Assembly (NCBI GenBank): GCA_013397455.1
Contig: VYZB01000078.1
Span: 1,899,454 to 1,963,453 of the forward strand
Origin: Crotophaga sulcirostris
Taxonomy: Eukaryota; Chordata; Aves; Cuculiformes; Crotophagidae
Length of the DNA: 64,000 nucleotides
Direction of reading: 5' to 3'
Shown here: one piece after another, positions 1 through 14,500 of the stretch
Layout of the letters: every line of letters starts with the position of its first letter
Numbering within the stretch: position 1 is the first letter of the stretch
Translations under genes and position numbers: made by a program
Notes under the pieces: model-generated
Database searches by the model: none
What the model was told of the DNA's origin: nothing
What the model saw: the letters and a program-made list of their open reading frames with translations, nothing else

Positions 1-3000
1 AGACATTGTAACCAGTACCAGCAGGTCCTATCTGGGTGCTCTGAACAGAGGCCATCACACCTTTGGCAGCTCAGCTTACCTAGCAGTTGCCTCACTCTCT
101 TCTTTCTCAATGCACTTTGCCCCACCAGTTTGCCCTCTAGTCCCACCATCTCACTGATGACAGCTTTTGTACCTTTCTGATTTCTCTATGCATTGAATCA
201 ACATTTAAAAAGTGACAGCTTTGGGGAGCAGTTTTAGATTCTTGTTTGGTTTGCCACCTAGCTCAATTTAGAAAGCTCAGACTAATGCTAGAGTTGACTC
301 AAGGCACATGCTAAAAGTGTGCAGTTTGGAAGACAGACCTATTGAATATTAAGCAGAAGACTACACACAGTTGCTGATTTTCTGTTTTCTAATACCTGGC
401 TTACCTGCCCTATTGCATTCAGCAGGTGAAGGGGTCCTTAGTAGACTAAGGCATTTTCCAGCAGCTGGTGTTCGGGTTATTTTTTCAGTCAAAATCTCAT
501 CATTTTCTTCTCCAGATTACCTTATGCAGCTTTCTACCTTGTGTCTTAACTAATCTTATTTTACAGGTGACAAGTGTAAGTCTGTGCATTTCAATAGGAA
601 AGAGTATGCCTGAAGCTGATGTACCACTATACCAGCCAGATGTTGTCCCAAATGCCCTAAGCTCTGCCAATACCAGCATTTTCTGTGGATGGCTAGTAGC
701 AAGGTCCTTTTCCCCTGTGACAGCCTGTCTGAGGCTTATACCATACAAATCAAATAGAGGACCCCCAACCAGCTCAGAGAAATTAAGGAGTTTGTACTCC
801 CACAGAACCAACTCCTGACAACCTGCAGAAGGCTGTGCACACCTCTATGAGCTGGTTTTGAAATAAGATGCAGTGGGTTTGCAATTTCTGTTTTGACATA
901 GTTGTTCCTTCAGAGAAGGACACAGTTAATTTATTCTGCTACATCCACTAAGACTTTCAGTGGCATCATCACTAATATTAGATTACTCAGATGAAACAGT
1001 CAAATTGTACACATGATGACATCCAAAAATAACAGAGACCCTAGATTATCGTGGTTACTTCAATGCCACAGGGCTTCTACCGTCAAAATATTTCAAAATA
1101 ACCACATTAAGGAAAAATATGATTAAACACAACAAGGATGGGCAATACTATTAAAGCTACAGTAGATAGCACGTGTTTTATGAGTTGTTAATTCAGCACA
1201 GCTAAGATTTTGGGAAAATAGCGTGGAGGATTTCTCAAACCACTGAGAAATTACAAACCTCTCTGAACAATGAAATCTTCTATTTTATCTAATTGCACAT
1301 ATTAATAAGCCCCAGAGGGAGAAGGAAAATACATTCTATCATAATGTTTTACTACTTAGCACATATTGTCTCTGGTAGATAAAGAAACAGCCAGTTTATC
1401 TAGATTGCCTGGCTACCTTTTAGGACAACTAAGTGTTGTTTCTTTTACTTATTTTAGGCCTGGAAACTATTGGGAAGAAAAAAAAATGGGGTGGGGATGC
1501 TAGAAATTTCCCTATGTGAGACAGTGGAAAGAATTCCAATTAGAATATGCTTTTGCACAAATCCTTGCCTTAGAAGAAAATCACTTTTTCAATGCAATTC
1601 AGCAGCTGTTTGCTTTCCTCATTCACAAAGATAGCACTTAAAGGGGTAGCTACAGTACAGCCACAGATTAATAGGCATCTGGTACTGTTCCCAGACTTCT
1701 AAGGCAAATAGTAATAGTCAGTCTTTAAATATGTATAATTTTAAAGGTTATAAACTAGGTGTACTTCAAAGTATTTGGAGAAAAATAATGAATATCAATA
1801 AGCTTAGGAAAGAAAAATTGTCTCCTTGCTTAAAAAATAGCTTGAACTGTTTAGAATGTTCTGCTTTTATGTTATGTAAAAATATTTGATTCATGCTTAT
1901 CTGCTATTTACAAAACCTTTATTAACTTCTTTATTCAGTAGTAGAGAAATTACATGACATTTGACTGTAATCCAGTTCCTTATCTTGGATTGAAAAAGGG
2001 AAAGGTCAGAGGTACTAGCTTTTTATGTACTCAGGTAATTTAATGGAAATATGCTGAGAAAAAATAAAGCATTCTACAGGTAGCTCTTGGGATTGAAATT
2101 ATCAAAGTTTTTAAATAAAATTTGTCAGAGCCTAATTCTACTCTGTAAAATGACTCCGTATCATCATTCTAACTTCTGAAGCAGACTTACTTCATTTACA
2201 AACACTTCCCCTCTATTAATAACCAGATAAACAAGTACTATACTTAAGAGCCAGTCTCTTACTACCACTAATAACCATTCTCCAGGCCACCACATACCCA
2301 TGCAACACTATTTCCTTCATTGATGCTGGCAGAGGAAACTGCCCGGAAAGCACTTCTACCACCAGCTAGCAGAGCAGGCAGAACCTGCTTTGGCTGCAGA
2401 GCCAACGTAGCTCTACATGGCTAAAACCAGCTAGTGCTGTCACCAAAAATGTCTGTCTGCAGAGGAACTTTTCAATACCCATGTAAAAACAGCCTTGGAC
2501 TGTAGGACACTCACAATTCTATTTTTTCCTACCAGAAACTACACATGGAGGCAAAAGCATGGACTGTAGATGAATGTAACAGTTCACCCATAACAAAAAG
2601 GCTGGACTCTGAGGTGGGGATTGTGATCAAATCCTGATATAAACTGCATCCACACCTACATCAAAGGGACTCCATGCTCCTCAAGTCTGCTCCAGCCAAT
2701 TCTTGAGGCTCAAGCTGGTCTGGCTTCCAAATATTTTAACATCCAAATGTTTCTTTTGCATAAACAAACGGAGGTGGGAGGAAGAAACATTAGGAAACTT
2801 CATGAATTCAGTCCTGCTCTGACGAGGCCCTGCACGCTATTCAAGGTAGGGCAAGGTAGTTGGATCTCCTTGTGGAAAATACAGTCCCTTGTATCGAAAA
2901 TAGTTCACTGCTGCCGCCCAGAGGTTACAGGGTACCAGATTCTCCTTTTCATTAAAAATACTTAAGCGCCTGCTACCTGCAAAAACAGCTAGCTCTGTTG

Positions 3001-6000
3001 GATACTCTTCAGGTACAGAGAGTACCTATCAGCAAAAGTGTATACTAAAATGTAAGATTTTATCTGTACTGCAAAATATGTATCATCATGAATATAGACT
3101 AAATGAATCTTCAATTTAATGCTGCATTAATTACCCTGGAGATTAATTTCTCCATTCCTTTTGTTTATAAATCACAGCTCCCATGCCCACAATGCTCCTT
3201 AAAAGTCACTATAAAAAAAGAAGTGATTCTAGGCAGATCTGGATTATGTAACAATAAGTTTTAATAAGTTTGCATATTTCTGCAACAGTTTAAGCAAAGA
3301 AAATACCATCACTTAACATCAGAAAATTACTCAGGGAACATTAAAGTCCTAGACAGAGTTACCTAACCTGTAGGTTGAATAGACTTTTTTAGATCAATAG
3401 TCAGGGTCATCGAGACTTTCACTGATAGGATTTAACCTAAGCAACCAAAACAAAGGTCTCAACTAATTGTCATTTCACTTTGAGGCATGGCAGGTTTAAA
3501 ATAATGCTAATTTTCTGGGTCTATTTTTTCATGCAGTACAACGCATATTCCTCTAAATCGCCAAGCACTGAAGAGAGAACGGTGCCATTTTATACACAAA
3601 TTTGAAATACAAGTTTAATCTTGCAGTTCAGCCAACATAGATCAATTTGATCCCCTGCAAAGTAAAGGTCTGCTCCTGGCTAGCGTCAGACTTCTCACAG
3701 CCTTACCACGCAGTGTTGCTTAGCTTGTGCTCTCACGTCAAGTGGGTTTCCCTTTCTTCAGTGAATCTTATCAGCTCACTAATAGAAATTAATTCAACAC
3801 CACACACAAATCTCTAAATGGTTTGAGAACTGAATCAGCTTAGTGAATAGCCTGACAAATGCCAGAGCTGCTGTAAGGAGAGGGCTGCAGCATCTTCTTT
3901 TCAGAGGCAGCAGGAAAAACACTACTGACTCATGTTGCAGCAGACAAGCTGCTGGATTCAAAATCCCATTTATTAGATCAAATGAGGGGCTGGAGAAGAG
4001 AGACAGACACAGAAGGATTTAAGCACGCTGTTCCTGCTTTACCTCTTTTCACTAGCCTCTACCACTCTTACACAGCTGCAATACCACTGTTACTCTTGCA
4101 TCATCCCGCTGCAATTTGCTTTGGCAATTTTTTTTTTCAAAAGCATCTTTCCTTCTGCAATAGGTTCTTTTTATCCAATCCTTTCCCCTTCAGATACCTG
4201 GAAATACCTGCTGGTTTACAGGTTTAGTTTATTAGTATGGCACAGGAGACCACTTCTTTCCATGCCTGCCTTATCCCCATGTTTCTCTCTGCACAGACTG
4301 TCACTTCTGCTCTTTTTTCAAAACTCACATTCCAAACAAGTCAGATCCACTCTCCGTGATAAAGCTCACTGTTACAGATGCAGAATCACATTAGCACCTC
4401 GTCCTAAGGCACTTTGCATACCTGCCGGAAAACAGATTTTCATGTATGTTTTCTGTTCATGGTCAATCATGAAGAATCCTGAGTAAAACAGGTGCCAGTC
4501 CAGTTCTAATATAATATTTACCCTTTGCAAATATAAAATGCTTTGGGCATCTTTCATATCTTTTAGTCTCTGCTCTTTTCTTATTAAGAAAATAATCTAA
4601 AAGTAAGCTTGGTTAATTAAGCTGTTACATTGCTTATGTAATTTCATTTTCACTAAAATACCACTCTTTATATTGGAAACTAGTTAACAAACAACAGCAA
4701 CAAAAAAAATGTTCCTAAGTATCACGACCCAGTGTCAGTTACTTGTTAGAAAGCAAGGTCTACACCTTGCAGTGATTGCAGTCCGAGCAGCACACTGCCC
4801 AAGAGCAGAAAATGCATGCACAAATTCTCCATTTCACTGCATCATACCTACATCAAAGGGCAAATCATGACCAATGGTACATACTTGAAGTGCACCTGAA
4901 GCAGAAGAAAATGGGTGATTTGAGATTTACTGTTACAGTGCTTATTCCACTTGCTCTGTCAGTAACTCTTTCCACCTCAAGGGCTGGTTCCAGTGTGCAT
5001 TTCCTGACATCCAAGCAGTAAACTAAAGAGGTAAAAGCTCAGACAGGGCAAAGCTGATCAACATCTGTAAAAGCAAAGGTCTTCCAACTTGGGCATCATG
5101 CTGTTTAAAATGCAGAATACATTACGTTTGGCATCTGACATTGATGCAGACATTTTAAAGGAAACCACTGGAGCAGCATGGAGGCTGGTACAGCAGCACC
5201 AATTCTGGAACACAGACACAGTATCTCTCTCCCCGGTACCTGGACTTTGGCTAACAAAATATTGTGAAATTTGACATGTAAAATTGGAAATTCAACCATT
5301 TTTAATTCTTCTGAAGAGAAATCATTTAGACATTTTTCAAACAGGTCTTTAAACTTTTGAAGAACTGCCTTTTCTTTACACTGCCCATTATCAATTGAAG
5401 CAGGCTCTGAATACTCTATCTCTTCAGATAAACAGAGAAAAATAGAAAAAATACTTAAGCAGAAAAACTGGTGGTACCTATTTGTAAAAAGCCTCTGAAA
5501 GTATTTGAACCATAAGAATTATTTTGACTGCCATTTTGATTGCCCTGAAAACTGGTGCTATCACCACGTGGTAAAGATTACTTAATAGGAGGCGGTGTGG
5601 CATCTGATATTCTTCATCTAACCACCTGCTGGGAGTAGGAACTTAAACTAATGCAACACATTGAACCATTTCACATATTTGCTTTTTCCACACAAAAAAG
5701 GTTATCAGGAAGACAATAATAAATACAATCAAATCAATAATCTTTAAAATGAAAAGCCCTGGTTTTTGTATGATTAAACATTGGGCATTCACCCTCCAAT
5801 TTCTACTACACAGTGAGAGAGGTGTTGGCTCTGGATGGTCTAAGGCACAGTCACTTCACCTCTGGATGATGTCTTTAAAACAACAGCCCCATAATTCCTG
5901 CAACAGCCTCCTTTTTGAGTGGCACAGACACAGGCACCTACTGGTTGCATGTGCACTTTCACTGTCTTCTTGGCAATGAAAACACCACTGTTAGGTATAT

Positions 6001-8129
6001 TATGTTGGCAATAATTTAAGCAGTTTGGATAATCTGAAGTATGCAGAAGTCCTTGCCAAGCACATGGCAAGGACATTTTAAGCAAAAGTAAAAGGACACA
6101 TTGAAAAAAATACTACTGCTTTAGAGGCTTTCAAACAATTCATGTCTCAGCCTTTACAAGGTCACAGCAGACTAGCACAGAAATGGTACTGCATAACCTT
6201 AACTGATGTCTACTTAGTCAAGAGTGGCATTTCTCAAATTGTAGTAAGGAAAATTAACAACCAGTCACAACAAATTACTACACATAATTTAAAATAATCA
6301 TATCCAGTCTCAAAAATACAGAAAACCTGCTTGGTAGACATCCAACTAAAACAACCAACCAGAATTAAAGCACACTACCAAAGCATCAAATCAGATTCAT
6401 GTAAGCAGACATTCCTGCACAGTTTTTTGCTATTCAGTTTAGTAATATTTCTGTTTAGCTATGTCTTACTCTCACTGCCCACTTTAATTCTCTTGATGAG
6501 AAACATGTCTCATGTCTGTGCTAGATTCTAACCATTAGTTTATTGCCCTCAATGACCTGAAAACTGAGAAGGGATGCATTAGATTTTCTTTTTTTCCTCA
6601 CCGTTTTACTCTACCAATTACTTACAAAACTGTTGCATATTTTGTTCAGGTTGGATTTATTTGGCAGAGACTTATTTAGGAACAGTCCACTACAGTTTAA
6701 ATTCATTATCCGTTGCTAATTAAAAAGATCTGTTTTATTGTCACAGAAGAAAATCCTTTTACAGAAACTAATGAGCTGCAACCTTTAGTAACTGAAAGGA
6801 TGTGTTTACAAGCTTGAGTACTTAATGCCAGTGCGATCAAGTCTAATTGGGATTAACCTTTAAGTATTTACTACTACTCAAAAGCTTAGGTGGAATTAGA
6901 ATGAAGGACAGTCAGCAAAGTATCAGTATATTAATAGATACAAACAGAAATGCTAGAAACACTTCTAACATTCATGCACTGTTTAAATCAACTTATGTAA
7001 GCTATGAATTACAACTGGGTTTAAGATTTTTGTTTTTAAATTTGCCTATTCAGGTATCCTGTAATTTTCTTTAATACTAAAAAACGTTCCCCCTTGACAG
7101 GACCAGCGAGAAGCAAGAGACTACATATTAAGCAAAACAACTGGATAAACTATTCATACTTAGACATACCCATCTACACAATGTACTTAACAATATCAGC
7201 CCCGTACACATACAGGTGCTCTCTAGAGCACCAGAGTATTTTAGCTCATGCTAAGCACGCAAATCTGAGTTTTAAACTGAGTAATCTGATTTTTGTGGGT
7301 GCTGAGCACTGCAGATCCCAATGGACTGCAGTAGTAGATGTGGATCATCATGACCTCTGACAACGCCAGTAATTTATGATACTGATTTGAAGTTTGTAAA
7401 ATACAGAACTTAAGCCAGTTTACTCAACCACTGGCAACTTCAATTAGTTCTGTCTCAGGAGAAATAATGGCTAGCTATCTTCTATTAAAAGTGGAGCCAC
7501 ACCCAAACAAGAGTGAAGTGTGACTCCTGTAGTTCAAGATTTAATTAATTTGGTCCTTTGGATCAGTCTAGTCGCATGGCATTAAGCACCACCAGGGTGT
7601 TGTATGAATGCCTTACCAAGAAAGCTGTTATTTATTTTCCTTGCTAAAAATGAGAAAATATTGGCACAATTTTCTAGATCATAAAAGGGTACAATAGAAA
7701 TCAATAGGACATTTCTTTGATATCAGGCAGATGAAAACTCATCCCTCCCCTGTCATGAGGAAGACACCAAAAAAACTCCCAAATTCCTACAGTTTATTAG
7801 GGTTTAAAAGTCTATATATTTCAGAAGACAAGAAAAATAAAAATCAAGGTGTGGCCCATTGAAATAGTTGGCCTCTCCTTCAGAACCTGCTTTGAAAAAA
7901 AGTCAGACACTATTTACATTCTATTCATGTTAGTTCCTGCAGAATGAGAGCCTCCTTCACTCTTTCACAGGGTAAGAATGGGACTTCAGTTGTTTTTCTG
8001 CTTTGTTTTTTGAGAAAAGTAGGAGTGAACAGGATTAAGAACAAGTGTATTTGCCAAATACACAAGAATATCTCCTAACAGATGTCTCTGTTTCTGTGGT
8101 AACTATGATAACATACATGCAAAATTTAA
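1..8129. other. Intergenic DNA downstream of PUM3, no gene seen
   Basis: AT-rich sequence without a supportable exon, RNA gene or clear recent transposon. Overlapping open frames of about 100 codons occur on both strands at 468-818 but match nothing recognised. In mammals KCNV2 lies on this side of PUM3; no voltage-gated potassium-channel coding sequence is visible here. Confidence 0.6.
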
Positions 8130-8397
8130 CAAGATTCAAAACATTTTTGTGCAATTTATTCAGGAAACATTTAACTTCTTGATGACATGTTCAGAAGTTT
8201 ACACTAGCTCTTAAACCTTCTCGATATTCCAGTCTCTGAGAACGATTTACTGCACACAACAGAATGAATACAACAGACGAGATGTTTTAGGAATTATTTA
8301 ATATACAAATGCATACACCTCTTCTTAAAACAACTATGGTGCAAAATCTTACCAACTCTCAGCATTGACATAAATTGTCTTCTTAGCTTCACTTACA
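8130..8397 (-). other. PUM3: PUM3 3' UTR with probable polyadenylation signal
   Basis: On the minus strand an AATAAA hexamer occurs at 8160-8155, about 240 bases after the stop, followed by a T/G-rich stretch (TGCATGTATGTT). A short 3' UTR ending near 8130-8140 fits. Use of this site is inferred. Confidence 0.55.
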
Positions 8398-8527
8398 CTA
8401 GGAATTCAGTTTCTCCAGTAAAGCTTCTATTCCTTTTACATTTTTATTCAGCTTCAACTTTGGGACAAGCTTTTTCAGTCCTTTTTTGACTGTATTTGCC
8501 ACTTTTTGATCAGCACTTCGGAGTAGG
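8398..8527 (-). CDS. PUM3: PUM3 last coding exon and stop
   Basis: Encodes [19 protein letters not shown] and ends [11 protein letters not shown] before TAG at 8400-8398. The C-terminus matches the family ending recalled as GIEILLEKLST in human. Acceptor CTTGTAG. Confidence 0.95.
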
Positions 8528-11500
8528 CTACAAGAAACAGGAAAAAAACCAAGCATGTCAAAAGTCAGCATGTAGGTCACAGGAAAAGAAGCTGTCCATG
8601 TAAGGAAACAGTAACTATTTAGGAATTATATAATTCAGCGTAGATTCTATCACGTTCTATTAGAAAAAGATGTGAAACTTCCCAGAGAGCATGAAACACC
8701 AAGTGGGAACACAACAAACATCAGGCTGGAAAGAACTTCAGATCCCTACTCAAAGCAGGTCCAAACATTGGATCTGTCTAGGTTGCTCAGGACTTCATTC
8801 AGTTCAGGTTTGAAATTCCCCCAAGGTAGGCAACAACCCAACCTCCCTGGGTCCCAGCCCCAGCCCTGGGCTGTCCTCATGGGGAAAAGGCTTTTCCTTA
8901 TCTCCAGCCTGAGTCTCTCCTGTTTCAGCTTCTGCCAATGCCTGTCACCCTCCAGCCATCCAGGCACTGCTGTGAAGAGCCCAGTTCTCCTCCACCCTCT
9001 CATCTGTTGAGTGCCTCAAAGCCACCCCTTCTCCCAGCTGAACTAGCCCCAGTCCCACAGCCTCCAACGCCAAGTGATCCACACCACAACTATATTTGTT
9101 ACCCTCCATTATAGTCATGCCAGTTATTATTACCTTTCTTGTAATGTGGTCCTAAAACTGGATGCAGTGAAGTGTATTTATAAGACATATTCTGTGATCA
9201 TTACAATTTTTAGGTTTTTTTAGATTGTTCTTCTCCCCTTCCTTTAGGTCATAGTGAAATGTTCTTGGATTCTAACACAAAATCAGTAAACGTAACGGCT
9301 AACATCATTTGCTATTTCACAATGATCAGTGAACACTGTCTAAAAAACTTAATGTCTTTTACAGCCAATGAGTGCAATCCAGAACAGAACTGCAAGTTGT
9401 ACTGGCATACAAATAAACGAAGATTGGAAAAAACCAGTAACATCCATGAGCTGGTACCAAGCAGGTTGTATGATACTGCCAGTCTCCCGAGGATTCTTCC
9501 AAACAGCTCCCAAATTTTCAGCTACCTATAAACTTGCCTCTCACCTACTTTTTAAACAAGGAGTAGATATGGCAAGATGAACTGACTAAGTTAGAAAAGG
9601 AATTAATATAGCTTAAGGTGAGATTTAAATTTTGCCTCCTTAGGACTCCAAATCCTGTACAGGATGGCAACACTACAGGCAGTAAAGCATGAGAAGCCCA
9701 TCTGACAACATCGCTATTTTCAGCTACTTAATCCCAGATTTATTTCTATGACTATGACTATGACTAACAACTTCTAGCAGCAACTTCTGTCACCCTTTTA
9801 GCTATGACAGTACTATTTAATCAGGAGACCTTCTTTAAAACTGAATTCAGTACAGGTGAGGGTGACACTTTTACAGTTTTCTGTGAGTCATGTACCCCTG
9901 GTGGCAGCAAGAAAGTGAAGAGTACAAGAGTACAAAGGAAGTGCTGAACATACTGGTACTTATCACGTAGAGATTTACATGGTTCACCTCCAGGGACAAA
10001 GAGCATACAAAGTAGCAAGCCATTCTGGACTGCACTTTACATATTTCTGAAAGTTAATTTCATCTGCCAACAGCTATATGTGTAAAGCTGTTTTCAAACT
10101 CTTGGTGTCCACTGCTGTTTCAAGACACCACATTTTTTATATAGAAGAGCTACATGTCTGACAATACAGCCAGAAGACCAGCACAGGTTTGAGGAGTTTT
10201 TTAATTACTATTCTGAAAATTCTTCTATGACGCTATCAGCTGGCCCCTATGTATTTTGTGGATATAAAATAGAACTGTTACAGGTTATAGAAATGACATG
10301 ACAATGTCATTCAGTTAAGTTATTTTTTTATCCATTTTCTACCCTGATGTAACACACCATTGGCAAACTCAAAAACACTGAGGAGAGGTCCGATGTAGAA
10401 ACATAAACAGATCAGCACCTATGACATTCAAGTACTTAAAGCAGTTTTACTTACACAAAGCTGAATTGTAATGTTTTAAGAAAGCCCTCTCATTACCTTA
10501 GGACTCTTCACGTTTGTACTACGTCAGAACCAAGTCCCTGATTTTTTTACAAAAATAAACTAAAAGTCAGTCAGGCAATGAAAGGAGAGGGTCCAGAGCA
10601 TACCAGGTAACTACGCAATCAAGCACATGCAATGAAGTGATCATAACTGCTGAATAAGCTTAAATGACTAGAAAGCCAAAAATCTTTAAATGGATTGATT
10701 GGGTAATTCTGAGTGTTAGATCTGCACATAAGTGACAGATGGCTTCTGAAAGCCAACAACAAAACAAAAATCAATCATAGCTTCAGGGAGAGCCAGTAGT
10801 GTCTGAAAACTACCTGTCTGAAGGATCTGAGCTCCTTTATGATAAAAGGAGTATCTAACTTTTTTTTTTCAAATTATAAGATTTTGAAAATTCAACATTT
10901 TTTTTAACGTAAAAAAAATACTGCAGTTATTATCTATACCAGACTAAATTAAATTTATAATTGCTGTACGATTCTGGTAACCTCTCTACATCAATGCATG
11001 CAGTTGAACAAAGATGAGATTAATTGCTATATGTTAGCAAGGTAGGCAGATGTCACATGAAATGGAACAAAAGCAGCTGATTATGTTCATGTGTTCTCAG
11101 CTGCCTACATACAAGGGTGTCACATCTAGAGAGTCATCAAGAGAAGTTCAATCTACAAAGGATTCAGATTTAATTTAAATTAAATTCAGATTTAATTTAA
11201 ATTAAAAAACAAAATTCCAGCAAAGAAACCAACTGCTCTTCTACTACCAATTCTTCCCAATAGTGCTCTGAGGGATAATGACTAAAAGCTAGAATTAAAC
11301 TCAGGTTAGCTAGCAGAAGTCCTATGAGTGAAAACACCTTTTGATCCACCTTGCAAAAGAGCATGGATGTCAAAGCAGTCTTACTTTAACTTCATGAAGA
11401 GCAGAGGTGGAAAGCAAACAGCAAGGCACCTAAAGTAACTTTAGGTGAGGGAGAAGTGGGGTGGAAAAAAAGAGAGAAGAGGTTTTTATTTTTAAAAATT

Positions 11501-14500
11501 ACGTTGTCTATTTGAATTGTTTGTTGATTTTGGCTCAGTGCAAGTCTTTATGAGGAGCCACCAGTGCAATACTGACCCACCAGGTCCAGAACACAGAGCA
11601 CACACTCTGCGCTAAAGATAAAACCTTGGATTTCCATGACCTGACACTGACAGGTTGCTACAAAGTGAAAACAGCTATGATTAACACAGCTGTTCCCATT
11701 TGATAAAACAAGATGTTAATGTTAGTCTGACTCCTGAGGGTCCTTTTGATCCCACTAGTAGCATGGTTCACTGCTTCAAAGTTTTGAGCCAGTTAGCTCA
11801 TTGTAAGCCTTTGCATGGTCTATTCTCTTGTAGAGTCTACTCCAAACACTTTTCTAGTCCAGTACAAGACATACTTAAGCTCCGTAATTAAAGCATCAAC
11901 ACAAAGCAATAAGTTGCCAAAAAAAGAAAAAATCTGGATTCTTATATGCTGTTGCCAGCCACAGATATTTCAGAGTTAGTTATCTGAATGTAGCTATTTG
12001 TGGAGGGCTCTTTTGAGAATACTGTGCCTGTAGAACAAGACATGGTAGGCATAGTTTTAAAAATTAATTTGATTTTTAATCTTAATTATTTCCAACACTG
12101 AGCTACTTCCTAGTACTAAAAAAGTCTGAGCTCAAGGAACAACCTGTGCAAAACTCTGGTTTGAATTTTTCTAGTACCCTGTTCCATTGGAGACTTATCA
12201 GTGGCATGAAAGACAGTAGAGACTGAGCAAAAAATGGCATTTTGCCGTAGAAATTTGAACTGATGTTCTCTTAGATGTTCAAGAAAACAACACTGGAATT
12301 TAACCAGAAATAGTCAAGTGCCTTACATACCAACAAAGAATAAGGGCACCTCGATTTACTTCTGCCCAGGTCTTCATGCTCTCAATACCAACACGTTCCA
12401 CCAATGTTCTTGCAAAGCAAACTGTAAAATGTGAGAGAGGGGTGGGGAGAAGAAAAAAATTAGATAGTATTTTTATACAAAGGAGTCTGTTGAAAGTTCT
12501 CTGCAGTTGTGATTTATTCAAATAATTTTTAGCCACCAAGTATTAACAAAGTTTTCCTCTTACAAAACAACTGGCTACTCAACGCAATTAATACCTTTAT
12601 AGATACTCCGCTGAAAAAGGCTAAGTTTTTGAGCATCTGATTCTACAACTGAAGAAACAGAATTTGTACAAATGAAGTCACTGAAAACTTCAGAACTAAT
12701 CCTTTACTGATGCATGAAAACTACAAGGACCTTTGTTTCTTTCAGCTGTACTGATGCTACAGGGCTCTATTTGCAGATTCATTACTCTAATAGCATATGC
12801 AAAAGAAAAGAACGGAGTCTGACCTCAAGTCCTCAGCTGAATTTAAAGAACTGAACTTTAGGAAAATTTATTCAGCATACAAGTTATAAGAGCAGTTTAT
12901 CAGTAAGAAACCCAAAAAAGTCCACCAAACCCCAACAAACTCCACCCTCCAAACAAACACTGAAGCTATTTTTCACTGTCACTTTAGATCAGAATTCGAT
13001 CTGAAGAACAGGTCATTTTTTATTCAACTTGTAACAATGTATATGGTAACAATGTGGTTGTTTTTTAATGCCAATTCCATAAACTAGAGAAACAATTCTG
13101 AACAGTGTACATCAAACGGAACAGCTTGTGTTTAAAATAGTAATTACACAATGTTAGCAGAAATAAATCCAGATAACTACAATCACCTCAGTTAGGCTAG
13201 TCTCTGAAAGACACTCACATAAAACTTTCCCTTCGCACATTTTTTAATCACCCATTTGAGAAGTGGCAAAACAGCCTTCTTCCAGAAATATTTATTAAAG
13301 CCCAACTAACTCCTATTCTTCAAGGAAATACTGGATATCTTTTACTGAATAGTAAGAAGACAAAAAAAAAGTTTAAGAAGGTCTGATAATTCTACAAAGT
13401 CCCCTACACACAGAGAAGTTCCCTCCAGATTATACTATGTCACCCCCAACTCCCTTCATTTTTTGAGGTTTTTACATGAGAAAAAGTAATCTCTATTAGG
13501 ATATGGTGATTCACACAAGATTTTACTGTTATGTAATAACATAAGTTTAAAAGCTATAGTAAGATGAGAACATCTGTGCCTTCGGGGTAGAAAATAGCAA
13601 AGATGTCCTATTTTTGTGCATGAATTATTGTAATAACAGTTATAAAGCATTAACCCAGCAGCACTAATGAACACAGTAAAGATTACAGTTTGGTTCACAA
13701 GCACCAATGAAACAAGTCTTCCTTCTAGAAAGCCTTTACTTTTTCGATTATTATTCTTTAAATTGCTATGTAATTTTGCAAAGCTATCAATATATTTTAA
13801 GCATAGAAATGAGACCAATCCCAAATACACAGGAAACTCATGAGAAAAAACACCAGTCCTTGCTTTGCAGAAAAAGCAAAAGTATCCTTTGCATTCTGGC
13901 TCACAAAGGCAAAAAGATAGAAGTAATACTCTTAAAGGATATGTTAAATTTTCCATATATAAGTTTATTCAAAGAAATAAATGCAGCAACCTTATTTTAG
14001 GTGAGATAACTCATTACTCTGAAGTAATAATTTGACCAAATAAAGCTGAATTTCCAACATACCTTCTTTTCCACTCTCTTTCATTTTTTCGTCTTGCTCT
14101 ATTAACCATTTCAAAACTAGATGGCCTGCTGGATGCTCTGCAATGTGAAGCTTTAAGGGGAAAAAACAAACCAAGACGAATTATTTAATGATGATGTTTC
14201 AAAACACAGTTACATGTCTGTTCATAAATATTCCTGCTTGACTTATCCACTGTGTTCTCATGACACTGATTCATTTAGTAGTCATCACCTATGCAAATAT
14301 CAAGAAGTTTGATGCAAGTATATGAATAATTATTTAAACTGGCCAGTTTATTTTTTGCCCCCTTCCCTGTAACATCTGACTTTCTGTAATATAAACCACA
14401 TCAATCATCCATCCCTTGAAGGACTTCATGGTTACTGAGCAGGATCCCTTGGTCTAGCTGTCTCTACAAGAACTTCCAAACTTTTTGTATTTTCACAGAC

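Noticed and set aside
468..818. Overlapping open frames of 116 and 103 codons near the left end
   Set aside because: No recognised domain, and both strands are open at once; probably chance or an old unidentified repeat.
1..8129. KCNV2 or VLDLR, expected neighbours from mammalian synteny
   Set aside because: No ion-channel or LDL-receptor-type coding sequence was seen in the window.
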